This document shows positions 6,917-15,490 of a DNA stretch of 64,000 nt, one piece after another (the stretch's first letter is position 1; the number at the start of each line of letters is the position of its first letter). The position numbers and the translations under genes are program-made. Origin of the DNA: an uncultured Lachnospiraceae bacterium (GTDB taxonomy: Bacteria; Bacillota; Clostridia; Lachnospirales; Lachnospiraceae); contig CAJUQB010000003.1 of NCBI GenBank assembly GCA_910588285.1, positions 1 to 64,000 on the forward strand. Reading direction: 5' to 3'. The notes under the pieces were generated by a model. It saw nothing but the letters and a program-made list of their open reading frames with translations. It was not told the DNA's origin and ran no database searches.

Positions 6917-8179
6917 ATGAAATTTAATAAAAGCAGAAGTAACGGGCTGTTTCTGGATGTGCCGGCTGAGCAGTGGAATGACTGGAAATGGCAGGTAAAG
7001 AACCGTATCGAGACAGTGGATGACCTGAAAAAATACATGACGCTGACCCCGGAGGAGGAGCAGGGTGTTGAGGCCTGCTTAAAGACCCTGCGTATGGCGA
7101 TCACTCCTTACTACCTGTCTCTGATTGATCTGAACGATCCGGACGACCCGGTCCGCAAGCAGGCAATTCCCACAGCGGCAGAGCTGTACCAGTCCTCGGC
7201 AGATCTTCTGGATCCCCTGCATGAGGATACGGATTCTCCGGTAAAGGGACTGACCCACCGCTATCCGGACCGCGTGCTGTTCCTGATTACCGACATGTGC
7301 TCCATGTACTGCCGCCATTGTACCAGAAGGCGTTTTGCAGGCCATGACGACTGCAGCGTGCCCAAGGATCAGATCGATGCCTGTATTGATTATGTGAGAA
7401 ACCATCCGGAGGTACGCGATGTGCTGCTTTCCGGCGGCGATGCCCTGCTGGTCAGCGACGAGCGTCTGGAATACATTATTTCCGAGCTTCGCAAGATCGA
7501 GCATGTGGAGATTGTCCGGATCGGTTCCCGGACGCCGGTGGTTATGCCCCAGCGTATTACCCAGGAGCTGTGCGATATGCTGAAGAAGTATCATCCCATC
7601 TGGCTGAATACCCACTTCAACCATCCCAATGAGATTACCGAGGAGAGTGCAGCAGCCTGTGCAAGGCTGGCAGATGCCGGAATTCCTCTGGGCAACCAGT
7701 CAGTGCTTTTGGCAGGGGTTAATGACTGTATCCACATCATGCGCCGCCTGATGCATGGCCTGGTGCAGATGCGTGTACGCCCCTACTACATTTATCAGTG
7801 TGACCTGTCCTTTGGACTGGAGCATTTCCGGACACCGGTTTCCAAGGGCATTGAGATCATTGAAGCTCTTCGGGGCCATACCTCCGGCTTTGCAGTGCCC
7901 ACCTTTGTAGTGGATGCTCCCGGCGGCGGCGGCAAGACCCCTGTAATGCCCAATTATGTGATCTCCCAGACACCCGGTAAGGTAATCCTTCGGAACTTCG
8001 AGGGCGTGATTACCACCTACACAGAGCCGGAGCACTATGATAATCATTGCCATTGCAAGGATTGTGAGGCCCATATGGCCAAGGATATCGTAGGTATCGC
8101 ATCCCTGGAGCAGGGCGAGGCTTTAAGCTTAGAACCCAAGGGATTGAAGCGTCTGGAGCGCGGCCATCACGAGGAGTAG
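6917..8179 (+). CDS. kamA: L-lysine 2,3-aminomutase
   Basis: A 420-residue radical SAM enzyme that converts L-lysine to L-beta-lysine, the first step of the pathway. The iron-sulfur motif CSMYCRHC gives C128, C132 and C135. The PLP lysine is predicted at K340 in PGGGGK. A C-terminal CHCKDC cluster matches the zinc-binding cysteines of this family. The start follows AAGGGAGG. It acts in the cytoplasm, needs SAM and PLP, and is oxygen-sensitive. The next genes encode the B12-dependent second mutase. Confidence 0.96.
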   Translation: MKFNKSRSNGLFLDVPAEQWNDWKWQVKNRIETVDDLKKYMTLTPEEEQGVEACLKTLRMAITPYYLSLIDLNDPDDPVRKQAIPTAAELYQSSADLLDPLHEDTDSPVKGLTHRYPDRVLFLITDMCSMYCRHCTRRRFAGHDDCSVPKDQIDACIDYVRNHPEVRDVLLSGGDALLVSDERLEYIISELRKIEHVEIVRIGSRTPVVMPQRITQELCDMLKKYHPIWLNTHFNHPNEITEESAAACARLADAGIPLGNQSVLLAGVNDCIHIMRRLMHGLVQMRVRPYYIYQCDLSFGLEHFRTPVSKGIEIIEALRGHTSGFAVPTFVVDAPGGGGKTPVMPNYVISQTPGKVILRNFEGVITTYTEPEHYDNHCHCKDCEAHMAKDIVGIASLEQGEALSLEPKGLKRLERGHHEE

Positions 8180-8242
8180 GCGGTGACGGGCCGGACCGCG
8201 GGGAACAATTTCAATCACCAGTAAAAATGAATGAGGTGTAAT

Positions 8243-9814
8243 ATGACAAGTAAGTTGAATTTGAACCAGACACTGGTGGACCAGGCAAGGGCCAGCGCGG
8301 CCAAGGTAGCGGCGGATGTGCAGGGATTTATTGACCTGCACACCACCGTTACGGTGGAGCGTGCGGTGTGCCGCCTGCTTGGAATCGACGGTGTCAATGA
8401 TGTGGAGGTTCCGCTGCCCAATATTTTGGTGGACCACCTGATGGATAAGGGCGTGCTGGGGGCAGGCGCATCCTTCTATATCGGAAATGCAATGCTGGAG
8501 CTTAAGCTCAGCCCTCAGGAAATTGCAGAGAGAGTCAGCAGAGGCGAGCTTGACCTGACCTCCCTGCCGGTTCATGAGACAGCCGAGATTCAGAAGGCCA
8601 TGAACCAGGTGGCAGAGAAGACCACAGAGCAGATTCAGAAAAATGTGGATCAGAGAAATCAATACCTGAAGGAATATGGGGATAAGAGCGGCCCATTGCT
8701 TTACATCATTGTGGCAACCGGAAATATTTATGAGGATATTATCCAGGCAAAGGCCGGGGCAAAGCAGGGAGCAGACGTAATCGCAGTGATCCGTACCACC
8801 GGGCAGAGTCTTCTGGACTATGTGCCCTACGGCGCAACCACCGAAGGATTTGGCGGGACCTATGCCACCCAGGAGAATTTCCGTCTGATGCGCGAGGCAT
8901 TGGATGAGGTGGGACGGGAGGAGAAGCGCTACATCCGTCTGTGCAACTACTGTTCCGGACTGTGTATGCCGGAGATCGCAGCCATGGGCGCCCTGGAGCG
9001 TCTGGACGTGATGCTCAACGACGCGCTGTACGGGATCCTGTTCCGTGACATCAATATGCAGCGTACCCTGATTGACCAGTATTTCTCCAGAGTGATCAAC
9101 GGGTTTGCCGGGGTTATCATCAATACCGGAGAGGACAATTATCTGACCACTGCCGATGCGGTGGAGGAGGCCCATACGGTATTAGCTTCCCAGTTCCTGA
9201 ATGAGCAGTTTGCCTTGAAGGCAGGCCTTCCCGAGGAGCAGCAGGGGCTTGGCCATGCATTCGAGATTTCTCCGGATGTGGAGAACGGCTTCCTCTATGA
9301 GCTGGCCCAGGCACAGATGGCAAGGGAGATCTTTCCCAATGCGCCGCTGAAATATATGCCGCCCACCAAGTTCATGACGGGAAATATTTTCCGGGGCCAT
9401 GTGCAGGATGCATTGTTTAACATGGTGACTGTACTTACTGAGCAGAGAATCCATCTGCTGGGTATGATGACAGAGGCGATTCATACGCCCTTTATGTCTG
9501 ACCGCGCCCTGGCCATTGAGAATGCCCAGTATATCGCCCGTACCATGAAGGATCTGGGAGACGAGCTGGTATATAAGGATGGCGGGATTATGCAGACCCG
9601 GGCCAATGAGGTTCTGGAGAAGGCAGCCGCTTTGCTTAAGGAGATTGAGCAGAAGGGCATGTTCGCAACCCTGGAGGCAGGTACATTTGCGGACATCAAG
9701 AGGCCAAAGGACGGCGGCAAGGGCCTTGCCGGCGTGGTGGCCAAGGAGGATGTATATTTCAATCCCTTTATTGCACTGATGGCGCCGGAGAACCGCAGAA
9801 AGGAGGCAGTGTAA
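8243..9814 (+). CDS. kamD: Lysine 5,6-aminomutase alpha subunit
   Basis: A 523-residue large subunit of the adenosylcobalamin- and PLP-dependent mutase that converts beta-lysine (or D-lysine) to 3,5-diaminohexanoate (or 2,5-diaminohexanoate). It provides the TIM-barrel substrate site; the small subunit carries B12. Recognisable blocks include RTTGQSLLDYVPYGATTEG and NYCSGLCMPEIAAMGALERL. ATG 8243 is chosen because GAGGTG lies 5 bases upstream; the in-frame ATG at 8231 overlaps this ribosome site. It ends one base before kamE, implying coupled translation. No reactivase (KamB/KamC type) is present in the window. Confidence 0.95.
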   Translation: MTSKLNLNQTLVDQARASAAKVAADVQGFIDLHTTVTVERAVCRLLGIDGVNDVEVPLPNILVDHLMDKGVLGAGASFYIGNAMLELKLSPQEIAERVSRGELDLTSLPVHETAEIQKAMNQVAEKTTEQIQKNVDQRNQYLKEYGDKSGPLLYIIVATGNIYEDIIQAKAGAKQGADVIAVIRTTGQSLLDYVPYGATTEGFGGTYATQENFRLMREALDEVGREEKRYIRLCNYCSGLCMPEIAAMGALERLDVMLNDALYGILFRDINMQRTLIDQYFSRVINGFAGVIINTGEDNYLTTADAVEEAHTVLASQFLNEQFALKAGLPEEQQGLGHAFEISPDVENGFLYELAQAQMAREIFPNAPLKYMPPTKFMTGNIFRGHVQDALFNMVTVLTEQRIHLLGMMTEAIHTPFMSDRALAIENAQYIARTMKDLGDELVYKDGGIMQTRANEVLEKAAALLKEIEQKGMFATLEAGTFADIKRPKDGGKGLAGVVAKEDVYFNPFIALMAPENRRKEAV

Positions 9815-10603
9815 ATGAGTTCTGGACTGTATGATTTACATAAAAAGGATTTTGATAAAACCCTGGATCTTAAGAAGCTGCGTCCCTATGGCGATACAAT
9901 GAATGACGGCAAGGTGCAGCTGAGCTTCACGCTTCCGGTCAAGGACGACGAGCGGGGCGAGGAGGCTGCAAGGCAGATTGCCAGGGCTATGGGCCTGGAG
10001 GATGTGAATATTGCATTCCACAATCCGCTGGACAAGGAATATACGATGTATGTGGTGTACGGAAGCTGCAGCCACACGGTGGATTATACCTCTATCCAGG
10101 TGCAGACCGTGGAATCCGACACCATGAGCATGGAAGAGGTAGATGCCTATATCAAGGAAAATATTGGCCGCAAGATCGTGGTGGTGGGGGCCTCCACGGG
10201 AACGGACGCCCATACGGTAGGCATTGACGCAGTAATGAACCGCAAGGGGTTTGCGGGTCACTACGGCTTGGAGCGCTATGAGATGATCGAGGCGCTGAAT
10301 ATGGGGAGCCAGGTGGATAATGAGGCCTTTGTAGAGAAGGCACTGGAGATGAATGCAGATGTTTTGCTGGTATCCCAGACGGTGACCCAGAAGGATATCC
10401 ATATCCAGAACCTGACGGAGCTGATTGAGCTTCTGGAGGCGGAGAATCTCCGCGACCGGTTTGTGGTGTGCTGCGGGGGGGCCCGTATTACCCATGAGCT
10501 GGCCAAGGAGCTGGGATATGACGCCGGATTCGGAGCCGGCAAGTTTGCGGAGGACGTGGCGTCCTTTGCAGTGACCGAGATGGTAAAGCGGGGCGTGAAA
10601 TAG
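9815..10603 (+). CDS. kamE: Lysine 5,6-aminomutase beta subunit
   Basis: A 262-residue small subunit that binds adenosylcobalamin and holds PLP. The B12 motif DAHTVG gives H133, the lower axial ligand, and K144 (in NRKGF) corresponds to the PLP lysine of the characterised enzyme. The flavodoxin-like B12 domain fills the C-terminal half, ending with the GAGKFAEDVA loop. The ribosome site AGGAGG lies in the end of kamD. A terminator at 10648-10689 closes the operon. Confidence 0.96.
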   Translation: MSSGLYDLHKKDFDKTLDLKKLRPYGDTMNDGKVQLSFTLPVKDDERGEEAARQIARAMGLEDVNIAFHNPLDKEYTMYVVYGSCSHTVDYTSIQVQTVESDTMSMEEVDAYIKENIGRKIVVVGASTGTDAHTVGIDAVMNRKGFAGHYGLERYEMIEALNMGSQVDNEAFVEKALEMNADVLLVSQTVTQKDIHIQNLTELIELLEAENLRDRFVVCCGGARITHELAKELGYDAGFGAGKFAEDVASFAVTEMVKRGVK

Positions 10604-10647
10604 TCTTTTTTAGGAGAAGGAGAGTTATCACCTAGAATGCCATATAA

Positions 10648-10689
10648 AAGGGAAGAGAAGCTGTCAGAGAATAGCACTCTTCCTTTTTT
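10648..10689 (+). terminator. Terminator of the lysine fermentation operon
   Basis: GGAAGAG at 10651-10657 pairs with CTCTTCC at 10677-10683, extended by A-U pairs, and is followed by TTTTTT. It separates kamE from the hemerythrin gene. Confidence 0.75.
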
Positions 10690-10798
10690 ATTTCCGCTAC
10701 GATTTCACAAAAAATCCGGATGTATTCTTGACTTTTTTCCTGTAATGAGTAAAAATATAAGTAAGAGTTCAGCAATAATCATTTTAGGAGGAGCTAAT

Positions 10799-12391
10799 AT
10801 GGCAGTTCAACTGGAATGGAAGGACAGACATGACCTTGGGGTTGAAAAGATTGATAAAGAACACCGGAAGCTGTTTCGGATCATTAACAGGCTCCGCGCG
10901 TTCAGCGGTGAGGAGGAGGATAAGACCTCATGGGTGTACCAGGAGGCAGTAAAGTATTTTAAAAGCTATGCCTTGAAGCATTTTTCAGAGGAAGAGGCCT
11001 ATATGGCATCTGTCTCCTATCAGGAGCGGGCCATTCACAAACGCCTTCATGAGGATTTTCGCTGTACAAGGCTCCCGGCTCTTGAGGAGGAGCTGGAGGA
11101 GGAGAAATATTCCATGGAAGCCATTACCCATCTGCGGGGAATTTGTACCTCATGGCTGATCGACCATATCCAGATTGAGGATCAGGCCATTGTGGGAAGA
11201 GGAATCAGCAAATGGGTGAACCTTCTGCCAGCTGAGAGTGTGGAGGAGGTGAAGGAGACGCTTTCCGGGCTCCTCAATGAAATGTTCGGGCAGGAGCCAA
11301 AGGTTATCAGCAATTGCTACGGCGGGGAGGAATTTGGCGAGGGTATTTATTACCGGGTGATCTATGGCACACAGGAGGGAGAGAAGCAGGAAGTCATTTT
11401 GATTTTTGAGAAAAAGCTGCTGGTCAAGATCCTGGAGAAGCTGGAGGAGGATCCCATGAACCGGTCAGGGGTTACCATGGTAGAGGCTATCCAGTCCGTG
11501 GAAAAGCAGCTGGAGGATATGAAGGAGCATTTTTCCAGTGAGGAGAAGTATGATCTGAAGGGGGAGAACCAGCTAAGCTATGAGCAGTTCCAGCGGGCCC
11601 TCCAGAGGCAGCTTCCCAAGTTCAGCCTGCTGTTGGACACCGGCGAGGGATACTTTGGATATTGTGCGATGACGCCCCATTTTCTCCGCGGCGCGGATAC
11701 CAAGAAGGAGGAGCCGGCCAAGGAGGCGGAGGAAGCCAAGGATGGGAAAGCAGCCGGAAAAGCGGCTGGAGCAACCGGAAAGGAAGCCAAGGATGGGAAA
11801 GCAGCCGGAAAAGCGGCTGGAGCAACCGGAAAGGAAGCCAAGGCAGAGGCCAGGAATGGGAAGGCGGCCGGGAAGGCGGCTGGAGCAACCGGGAAGGAAG
11901 CCAAGGCAGAGGCCAGGGATGGGAAAGCGGCCGGGAAGGCGGCCGGAAAGGCACCGGGAGCGACCGGGAAGGCGGCTCAAAGTCCAAATGCAATGGCAGC
12001 AGGCAGCCAGGACAGGAAAAAGGTGCTGGTGGTGGATGATTCCGAAATGGTTCGGCAGGTGATGAAGGGGCTGCTCCAGAAGGAATATAAGGTTTCCGTG
12101 GCCAAGTCCGGGATCGCAGCGATCCGCGCCATGACCCTGGAGCGGCCGGATCTTATCCTGTTGGATTACAACATGCCGGTATGCGACGGCGCGCTGCTGC
12201 TGCAGATGATACGTTCAGAGGAGGATTTTGCGGATATTTCGGTGATCTTCCTGACTGCCACCATTGATAAGGCCAGCGTGAAACGTGTGGTTCCCCTGAA
12301 GCCGGAGGGATATTTGCTGAAAAGCATGAAGCCCATTGAGATCAAGAAACGGATAGACGGCTTCTTTGCACGCAAGGAGGGCTCCAGGTAG
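10799..12391 (+). CDS. Hemerythrin / response-regulator fusion protein
   Basis: A 530-residue cytoplasmic protein with three parts. Residues 1-135 form a bacteriohemerythrin: H22, H61, E65, H80, H84, H123 and D128 are the expected di-iron ligands. Residues about 150-320 form a second domain of uncertain family; the segments VISNCYGGEEFGEGIYY and VILIFEKKLL give it a CheX/CheC-like look. A low-complexity Ala/Lys/Gly linker built of tandem repeats follows. Residues 407-530 are a receiver domain with the acidic pair at DDSE and the phospho-acceptor D456 in LDYNMP. There is no DNA-binding domain. ATG 10799 has AGGAGG 7 bases upstream. An oxygen- or redox-sensing signalling role is likely. Confidence 0.85.
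   Translation: MAVQLEWKDRHDLGVEKIDKEHRKLFRIINRLRAFSGEEEDKTSWVYQEAVKYFKSYALKHFSEEEAYMASVSYQERAIHKRLHEDFRCTRLPALEEELEEEKYSMEAITHLRGICTSWLIDHIQIEDQAIVGRGISKWVNLLPAESVEEVKETLSGLLNEMFGQEPKVISNCYGGEEFGEGIYYRVIYGTQEGEKQEVILIFEKKLLVKILEKLEEDPMNRSGVTMVEAIQSVEKQLEDMKEHFSSEEKYDLKGENQLSYEQFQRALQRQLPKFSLLLDTGEGYFGYCAMTPHFLRGADTKKEEPAKEAEEAKDGKAAGKAAGATGKEAKDGKAAGKAAGATGKEAKAEARNGKAAGKAAGATGKEAKAEARDGKAAGKAAGKAPGATGKAAQSPNAMAAGSQDRKKVLVVDDSEMVRQVMKGLLQKEYKVSVAKSGIAAIRAMTLERPDLILLDYNMPVCDGALLLQMIRSEEDFADISVIFLTATIDKASVKRVVPLKPEGYLLKSMKPIEIKKRIDGFFARKEGSR
11731..11975 (+). repeat. In-frame tandem repeats in the hemerythrin fusion linker
   Basis: Two exact 51-bp units (11731-11781, 11782-11832) encode EAKDGKAAGKAAGATGK twice, followed by two longer divergent units with an inserted AEAR segment. 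The repeats keep the reading frame and make a flexible, positively charged linker between the second domain and the receiver domain. The unit identity suggests length variation among strains. Confidence 0.9.
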
Positions 12392-12400
12392 AGCTGGAGC
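12379..12400. terminator. Hairpin between convergent genes
   Basis: GGCTCCAG pairs with CTGGAGCC around a 6-base loop, spanning the stop of the hemerythrin gene. There is no clear T-tract, so this is a weak terminator call. Confidence 0.4.
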
Positions 12401-12417
12401 CTAAGAGCTTCACAAAG

Positions 12418-13167
12418 CTAAGACAGGAAGGATTCAGGACCCTGGGATACGAAACGCACCTCCAGCTTTTCCGGCCGTGAAAAGCTTTCGGTGTATTCTA
12501 CCAGGGTTCCCTCCCTGTCATAGCCTGTGATTTCAATGTAATTTACAATTGTCTCATCTTCCGGAAGCTGCAGGTGATGCTTAAGCCTGCCGTCCGCTTC
12601 CACCATTCGCATGGTCTCCTGGAAATCTACCGGGAGATGTCCCTTGGAATCCATATAATCATAGAGAGAAATCTGTTCAAAATTATACTGATCGATGTCA
12701 GGAAAATATTTCAGCGGAACATAGGTGTATTCCAGGGCCAGAGGCTCCCGGTTTCCCAGGCGGAGCCTGTGGAGACCATAGATGGTGTCTGTCGGAGCAA
12801 GGGAAAGCCTGCTGGCAAAATATTTCCGCCCTGTGATCAGGCCGGTACCCAGAAGCTTATTGGAGATCTCAATGCCGAAGCTGCGGACCAGGGTGGTAAA
12901 GCTGACGTTTTTGGCTTCATTCAGGACGCCCAGGGCAATCTTATTGTGGTCAGGCTTTTTCACAAAGGTACCCTTTCCCTGAACACGTACAAGATACCGC
13001 TGATTTACCAGCTCGTCGATGGCTGCCCGGACCGTAGGGCGGCTGACATTGTACCATGCCGCCAGCTCCCGCTCGCTGGGAATGATTTCGCCGGGGAGAT
13101 ATTCGTGGGTTTCAATTCGGTTCTGTATGGAATTCTTAATTTGTGTAACCATATGCTTTTGATTCAT
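12418..13167 (-). CDS. GntR-family regulator with UTRA domain (HutC subfamily)
   Basis: A 249-residue transcription factor. Residues about 10-75 form the winged helix, with the hallmark PSERELA and VSRPTVRAAIDEL segments and a QGKGTFV turn. Residues about 90-245 form the UTRA effector domain. It probably senses a small sugar or amino-acid derivative in the cytoplasm. It is the distal gene of a two-gene leftward operon, 30 bases after another GntR gene, and its end is convergent with the hemerythrin gene. A target among the neighbouring Amadori or lysine genes is plausible but no operator can be assigned. Confidence 0.85.
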   Translation of the reverse strand: MNQKHMVTQIKNSIQNRIETHEYLPGEIIPSERELAAWYNVSRPTVRAAIDELVNQRYLVRVQGKGTFVKKPDHNKIALGVLNEAKNVSFTTLVRSFGIEISNKLLGTGLITGRKYFASRLSLAPTDTIYGLHRLRLGNREPLALEYTYVPLKYFPDIDQYNFEQISLYDYMDSKGHLPVDFQETMRMVEADGRLKHHLQLPEDETIVNYIEITGYDREGTLVEYTESFSRPEKLEVRFVSQGPESFLS

Positions 13168-13197
13168 GTGGGATTCTCCAAAATTGTAAGGCAGTGT

Positions 13198-13923
13198 TTA
13201 ATGAAGGGGTCTTTTTCCGGGGGAGAGAAAGGCAAAACGGTTGTTGGGCATGATCTGTTCAAAAAAGACGGCCAGGCGTCCAAGGCTGTCGTACATCAGC
13301 CCCTTGTATTTCATGACAGGAGCCCCGGGGGTGAGGGACAAAAGGCGCCCTTCCTCCTCATTGGCATAGACCAGCGTTACCCTTTGGTTGGATTTTTCGA
13401 TTTGGATCTGCTCCCCGGCTGCCAGCAGGCTCAGGATGGAATCAGAGGCAGCCTGCTCCCGGGTCAGGCCGGGATATACGGATTCCGGCAGGTAGATATG
13501 GCTTAAGCACACGGGCTCCGAAGCTTCGGAAAGGAGCTTGTCAATCTGGTAGACAACCGCATCCTCCGGCAGGAGCATTTTGCCGGAAAGGCGCAGGCCC
13601 ACCCGGCGCTTCCGGAAGGTCAGCAGGGTGGAGGCCAGGGGCTGGCCGGTTTGGGCGGAGCGGTAGTCCATGGAAAAGTCCCGGGTGTTGATCAGGATCC
13701 GGCCCGGGGCCATGTAGTAGCCGCTGCGGGGCTTTGCGATAATGGTATTGTCCGCAAGAAGCAGGTTCAGGGCGCCTCGGATGGTGAGACGCTGGACGTT
13801 GAAGGCAGCGGCCAGCTCCCGCTCGGAGGGGAGCTTGTCGCCGGGGCGGTAGTTTTGCTCGGTAAGCATGTATTTGATTTCCTTGGAGAGGATGATGTCC
13901 AGGGTTAAGAGGGTTTTTTTCAT
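13198..13923 (-). CDS. GntR-family regulator with UTRA domain
   Basis: A 241-residue GntR/UTRA regulator, with PSERELAAAF and RLTIRGALNLLL in the winged helix and an effector domain from about residue 85. The start at 13923 is preferred because AAGGAG lies 10 bases upstream; the frame stays open upstream into an inverted-repeat element without a ribosome site. It is transcribed away from a deglycase/kinase pair (14480-16342). The shared intergenic region has three TGGTATA-type sites overlapping promoters in both directions, so autoregulation and control of that pair are likely. Confidence 0.85.
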   Translation of the reverse strand: MKKTLLTLDIILSKEIKYMLTEQNYRPGDKLPSERELAAAFNVQRLTIRGALNLLLADNTIIAKPRSGYYMAPGRILINTRDFSMDYRSAQTGQPLASTLLTFRKRRVGLRLSGKMLLPEDAVVYQIDKLLSEASEPVCLSHIYLPESVYPGLTREQAASDSILSLLAAGEQIQIEKSNQRVTLVYANEEEGRLLSLTPGAPVMKYKGLMYDSLGRLAVFFEQIMPNNRFAFLSPGKRPLH

Positions 13924-13966
13924 GAGGGGGGCTCCTTTCGTTTCCATTCTGGGGGGCTGCTGGGGA

Positions 13967-14200
13967 GGCGAATTGCGCAACATGTCTTCCTTTCTGCTCC
14001 GGTTCCGAATCTAAGGCTTCTAAAATGTTCTGGTGGGGATGGATGGGGGCGGACACAACCGCCCTCTATGCGCCATCCGTGGCGCAGATCGGGCTTTCGT
14101 CGGCATCCATGCCGCCGAATTGCTGGTTGATGGGAGAACATTTAAGAGGCCCTAAGATTCTCCACAGTCACAAAACGGAAGACATGTTGCGCAATTCGCC
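13967..14200. repeat. 234-bp inverted-repeat element with branched interior
   Basis: The outer 24 bases (13967-13990 and 14177-14200) are perfect inverted repeats. After a symmetric 16-base internal loop, a second imperfect stem of about 22 pairs joins 14008-14032 to 14135-14160. The apex holds three smaller hairpins, at 14046-14065, 14070-14085 and 14101-14114. No target-site duplication or transposase is visible. The element lies in the predicted leader of the leftward GntR gene, so it is transcribed. It may be a MITE-like dispersed repeat or a structured leader RNA. Confidence 0.85.
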
Positions 14201-14239
14201 AATATCAGCTTTGGAATGCCTGGGAGGGGCTTTTGGTAT

Positions 14240-14268
14240 ATTATATCGGAGATGGGAGCGGGTGTCAA
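14240..14268 (-). promoter_or_regulatory. Promoter of the leftward GntR operon
   Basis: On the minus strand a perfect TTGACA and a perfect TATAAT are separated by 17 bases. The start near 14233 gives a leader of about 310 bases that contains the whole inverted-repeat element. Confidence 0.75.
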
Positions 14269-14343
14269 GGGGAACTGGTATAGTATTTTGCGTATGTGGT
14301 TGTAACCAATTATTTGGAAAGTGAAAAATAGTGTGAAAATGTA

Positions 14344-14372
14344 TTGTGGTTGGGCGGGATAACTGGTATATT
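14344..14372 (+). promoter_or_regulatory. Promoter of the first deglycase/kinase pair
   Basis: TTGTGG at 14344-14349, 17 bases, then TATATT at 14367-14372, which lies inside the third TGGTATA operator. Repression by the neighbouring GntR protein is the simplest reading. Confidence 0.6.
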
Positions 14373-14479
14373 AATGGTTGAAAGTGGTTGTGAAAATGTT
14401 TTTGCAAAGACAAGGTTCAGAAGAAATTTCAGAAGGAATGGTTGATTGCATTTATTTGCAGGAAAGGATGGATGGGATT

Positions 14480-15475
14480 ATGTTGAAATTTGATGAGAAG
14501 AAGCAGCTGGACAGTGTGAATGGGGCATTGGCCCTGCGGGGGCGGATCAATGAGATTGTGGACGGGATCTGCGGCGAGGGGTATCGGAATATCTGCTGGA
14601 TGGGGATTGGGGGGACATATGCCTCCTGTCTGCAGGCAGAGGTCCATATGGCGGAGCGGTCAGAGCTGGATTTCTTTGTGGTGAATGCAGCGGAGTATTT
14701 GACTACCGGGAACCGGAAGGTGAAGGATGGGACCGTGGTGGTTATTTCTTCGGTGACAGGGAACACGGCGGAGATGGTGGATGCCGTGAAGAAGGCCAGG
14801 GAAGCCGGGGCACGTGTTCTGGGCTTTATTGATGAGGAGAAGGCAGCCCTGGCCCAGATGGTGGATTTTGAGATTGCCTATCCGGGGAATGAGCAGTTGA
14901 AGTTTTTTATGGTGGCGGACCGGTTCATGTTCCAAGCAGGGGAATTTGCGGAATATGACGTGTTTTATCAGGAAATGGATGCTTCTCTGGCACAGGCCCT
15001 GGTGGATGTGGAGAAGGCCGCGGATGCCTTTGGGGAGGAGTTTGCGAAATGCCATAAGGATGATGAGATCCATTATTTTGTGGGAGCCGGGAACCAGTAT
15101 GGGGCGGTGTACTCTTATGCCATGTGCTATTGGGAGGAGCAGCATTGGATCCGGACAAAATCGATTCACAGCGCGGAATTTTTCCATGGCACCCTGGAGG
15201 TGATTGACCGGGATACGGCTGTGACGGTGTTTGTGGGAGAGGATTCCCAGCGGGCCTTAAGCCTGCGTGTGGCGGATTTCCTGCCAAAGGTCTGCGGAAG
15301 GTATCATGTGATTGATACAAAGGATTATGAATTAAAGGGAATCAGCCCAAAGTTTCGGGGAAATATTTCCCATCTGGTGATGCATGCGATTACCCAGCGG
15401 ATTGACGCCCATGTGGAGCAGCTGAACTGCCATCCCATGGAGATCCGTCGGTATTACCGCAGGCTGGATTATTAG
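14480..15475 (+). CDS. SIS-domain sugar-phosphate deglycase, FrlB/FraB-like
   Basis: A 331-residue protein with tandem SIS (sugar isomerase) folds. Seen motifs are WMGIGGTYAS, SSVTGNTAEMVDAV, SAEFFHGTLEV and the C-terminal RRYYRRLDY, all found in 6-phospho-Amadori deglycases that split products such as fructoselysine 6-phosphate into a hexose 6-phosphate and the free amine. The start at 14480 follows GGATGG; an in-frame ATG at 14468 is an alternative. Comparison with the paralogue at 22144, which also begins MLKFD, supports 14480. It pairs with the kinase 15 bases downstream. The exact substrate is unknown. Confidence 0.8.
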   Translation: MLKFDEKKQLDSVNGALALRGRINEIVDGICGEGYRNICWMGIGGTYASCLQAEVHMAERSELDFFVVNAAEYLTTGNRKVKDGTVVVISSVTGNTAEMVDAVKKAREAGARVLGFIDEEKAALAQMVDFEIAYPGNEQLKFFMVADRFMFQAGEFAEYDVFYQEMDASLAQALVDVEKAADAFGEEFAKCHKDDEIHYFVGAGNQYGAVYSYAMCYWEEQHWIRTKSIHSAEFFHGTLEVIDRDTAVTVFVGEDSQRALSLRVADFLPKVCGRYHVIDTKDYELKGISPKFRGNISHLVMHAITQRIDAHVEQLNCHPMEIRRYYRRLDY

Positions 15476-15490
15476 TAGGAGGAATTTGCG

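Larger units (their letters stand above)
14234..14377. promoter_or_regulatory. Three TGGTATA-type operator sites
   Basis: Sites TGGTATATTATATC (14234-14247), TGGTATAGTATTTT (14276-14289) and TGGTATATTAATGG (14364-14377) share TGGTATA-n-TA, a form common for GntR/UTRA operators. The first overlaps the -10 box of the leftward GntR promoter and the third that of the rightward deglycase promoter. A separate 12-bp palindrome TGGTTGTAACCA lies between the second and third sites. Confidence 0.6.

Noticed and set aside
8129..9175. A 348-codon frame antisense to kamD
   Set aside because: It is a shadow of kamD; both the sense motifs and operon context are strong.
11731..11975. Possible CRISPR-like repeats
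   Set aside because: The units are contiguous, in frame and coding for a low-complexity linker, with no unique spacers.
14025..14324. A 99-codon frame inside the inverted-repeat region
   Set aside because: It reads through the perfect inverted repeat and internal hairpins and lacks a ribosome site.
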